DNA from: an uncultured Anaerotruncus sp.
Lineage (GTDB): Bacteria > Bacillota_A > Clostridia > Oscillospirales > CAG-272
Direction: 5' to 3'
Assembly (NCBI GenBank): GCA_958414155.1
Contig: CATYWI010000071.1
Span: 1-6,581 of the forward strand
Length of the DNA: 6,581 nucleotides
Shown piece by piece: positions 6,091-6,581 of the stretch. The notes under the pieces are model-generated. The model was not told the DNA's origin. It saw nothing but the letters and a program-made list of their open reading frames with translations, and made no database searches. Positions within the stretch are counted from its first letter, which is position 1; each line of letters opens with the position of its first letter. The translations under genes and the position numbers were made by a program.

Positions 6091-6581
6091 TTATTTTATG
6101 ATGAATTCGGCTCTTACGATGAGACCGCCGATGATAAAGGAAGCAAGGTTGGCGGCAAGGGAGAAGAACCACGCCTTTCCGACACCGCGCAGCCTGCCGT
6201 TTTCATCGCGATGAGACAGAGTAAAGGTGTATATCAGACCTTCAGCCACAAAGACCAATACTTCAAGCAGAATGTAGTACATCGCCATTGTAAGCCAGCC
6301 CTCGCGGAAGTTTATGATGTTCAGCCCGAGGTTCAAAAGTACCTGAGTTGCAATGTTGGTGATGATAACGGTCCTCCGCGTGCGCGGAGCAAGATAGCCG
6401 AACGGTTTTGCGATGAGCAGCTCAATCCCGAGCGTCAGCAGAACGCGCAGGAAAAATCCCGCCGCCTCGCGCAAGTAATTGTAGCTTTGCTTTACCGCCA
6501 GCGTTCCGTCTCCGTTGTCGTGTATAGTGAAATAGCTTGAAAATGCATATTGCTTCAGGATCCCGCTGACGGCAAAGCTGT
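6091..6581 (-). CDS. Multi-pass membrane protein of unknown function (5' end outside window), related to the left-edge gene
   Basis: On the minus strand the frame is open from the right edge to a TAA at 6091-6093, giving 162 visible C-terminal residues. A TTG at 6474 is not the start: 35 further coding residues precede it, including a polar stretch (TIHDNGDGT) ending in QSYNY. Membrane segments lie near residues 39-57, 69-89, 94-114 and 133-155 of the visible part. Polar residues within them are N83 (L-N-L), E106 and E113 (E-x6-E), and N144 in SLAANLASF. The stretch from R66 through E113 aligns without gaps to the protein ending at base 310, and the final segments also match (SLA-x-N-x-ASF-x2-G). 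A charged loop (SHRDENGRLRG) is longer here. It converges on serA with a hairpin between. Function unknown. Confidence 0.8.
   Translation of the reverse strand, partial: SFAVSGILKQYAFSSYFTIHDNGDGTLAVKQSYNYLREAAGFFLRVLLTLGIELLIAKPFGYLAPRTRRTVIITNIATQVLLNLGLNIINFREGWLTMAMYYILLEVLVFVAEGLIYTFTLSHRDENGRLRGVGKAWFFSLAANLASFIIGGLIVRAEFIIK

Noticed and set aside
6211..6540. Plus-strand frame of 109 codons at the right end
   Set aside because: It lies opposite the minus-strand membrane protein, whose frame has four clean membrane segments and a homologue in the window. The plus-strand product is polar and featureless.

Overview
The window looks like a chromosomal segment of an anaerobic Firmicute, probably a gut-type Clostridia of the Ruminococcaceae/Oscillospiraceae kind. 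The evidence is strong AGGAG-type ribosome binding sites, moderately high GC with AT-rich intergenic DNA, a threonine-rich linker behind a membrane anchor, and Clostridia-like SerC and SerA proteins. This taxonomic call is inference from sequence style. I see no mobile element, CRISPR array, tRNA or rRNA.

Layout. (1) Positions 1 to about 3584 hold a tightly packed plus-strand operon whose start lies outside the window. In order it encodes the C-terminal end of a multi-pass membrane protein, two tiny related single-pass membrane proteins (66 and 71 aa), a cytosolic endonuclease/exonuclease/phosphatase (EEP) family hydrolase, a membrane-anchored protein with a Thr-rich linker and no recognised function, and a double-hotdog acyl-ACP thioesterase-like protein. 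Genes overlap or nearly touch, and the run ends at a perfect 13-bp hairpin terminator (3546-3584). (2) A 237-base intergenic region carries that terminator and a near-consensus sigma-A promoter (TTGACT-17-TATAAT) with nested inverted repeats over the -35 box. (3) This promoter drives a serC-serA operon (3762-6038), which encodes the second and first enzymes of the phosphorylated serine pathway. SerA keeps the ACT-domain residues expected for serine feedback. (4) A long hairpin (6044-6084) separates serA from a convergent minus-strand gene that runs off the right edge and encodes another multi-pass membrane protein.

How the parts relate. serC and serA together convert 3-phosphoglycerate to phosphoserine; no serB phosphatase is present in the window. 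The upstream operon has no assigned pathway. Its main oddities are the twin single-pass microproteins translated by coupling ahead of the EEP enzyme, and the partial membrane protein at the left edge, which is clearly homologous to the one at the right edge: an ungapped stretch with matching R-T, N, T, L-N-L and an E-x6-E pair inside membrane segments. A small family of membrane proteins of unknown function therefore flanks the serine genes.
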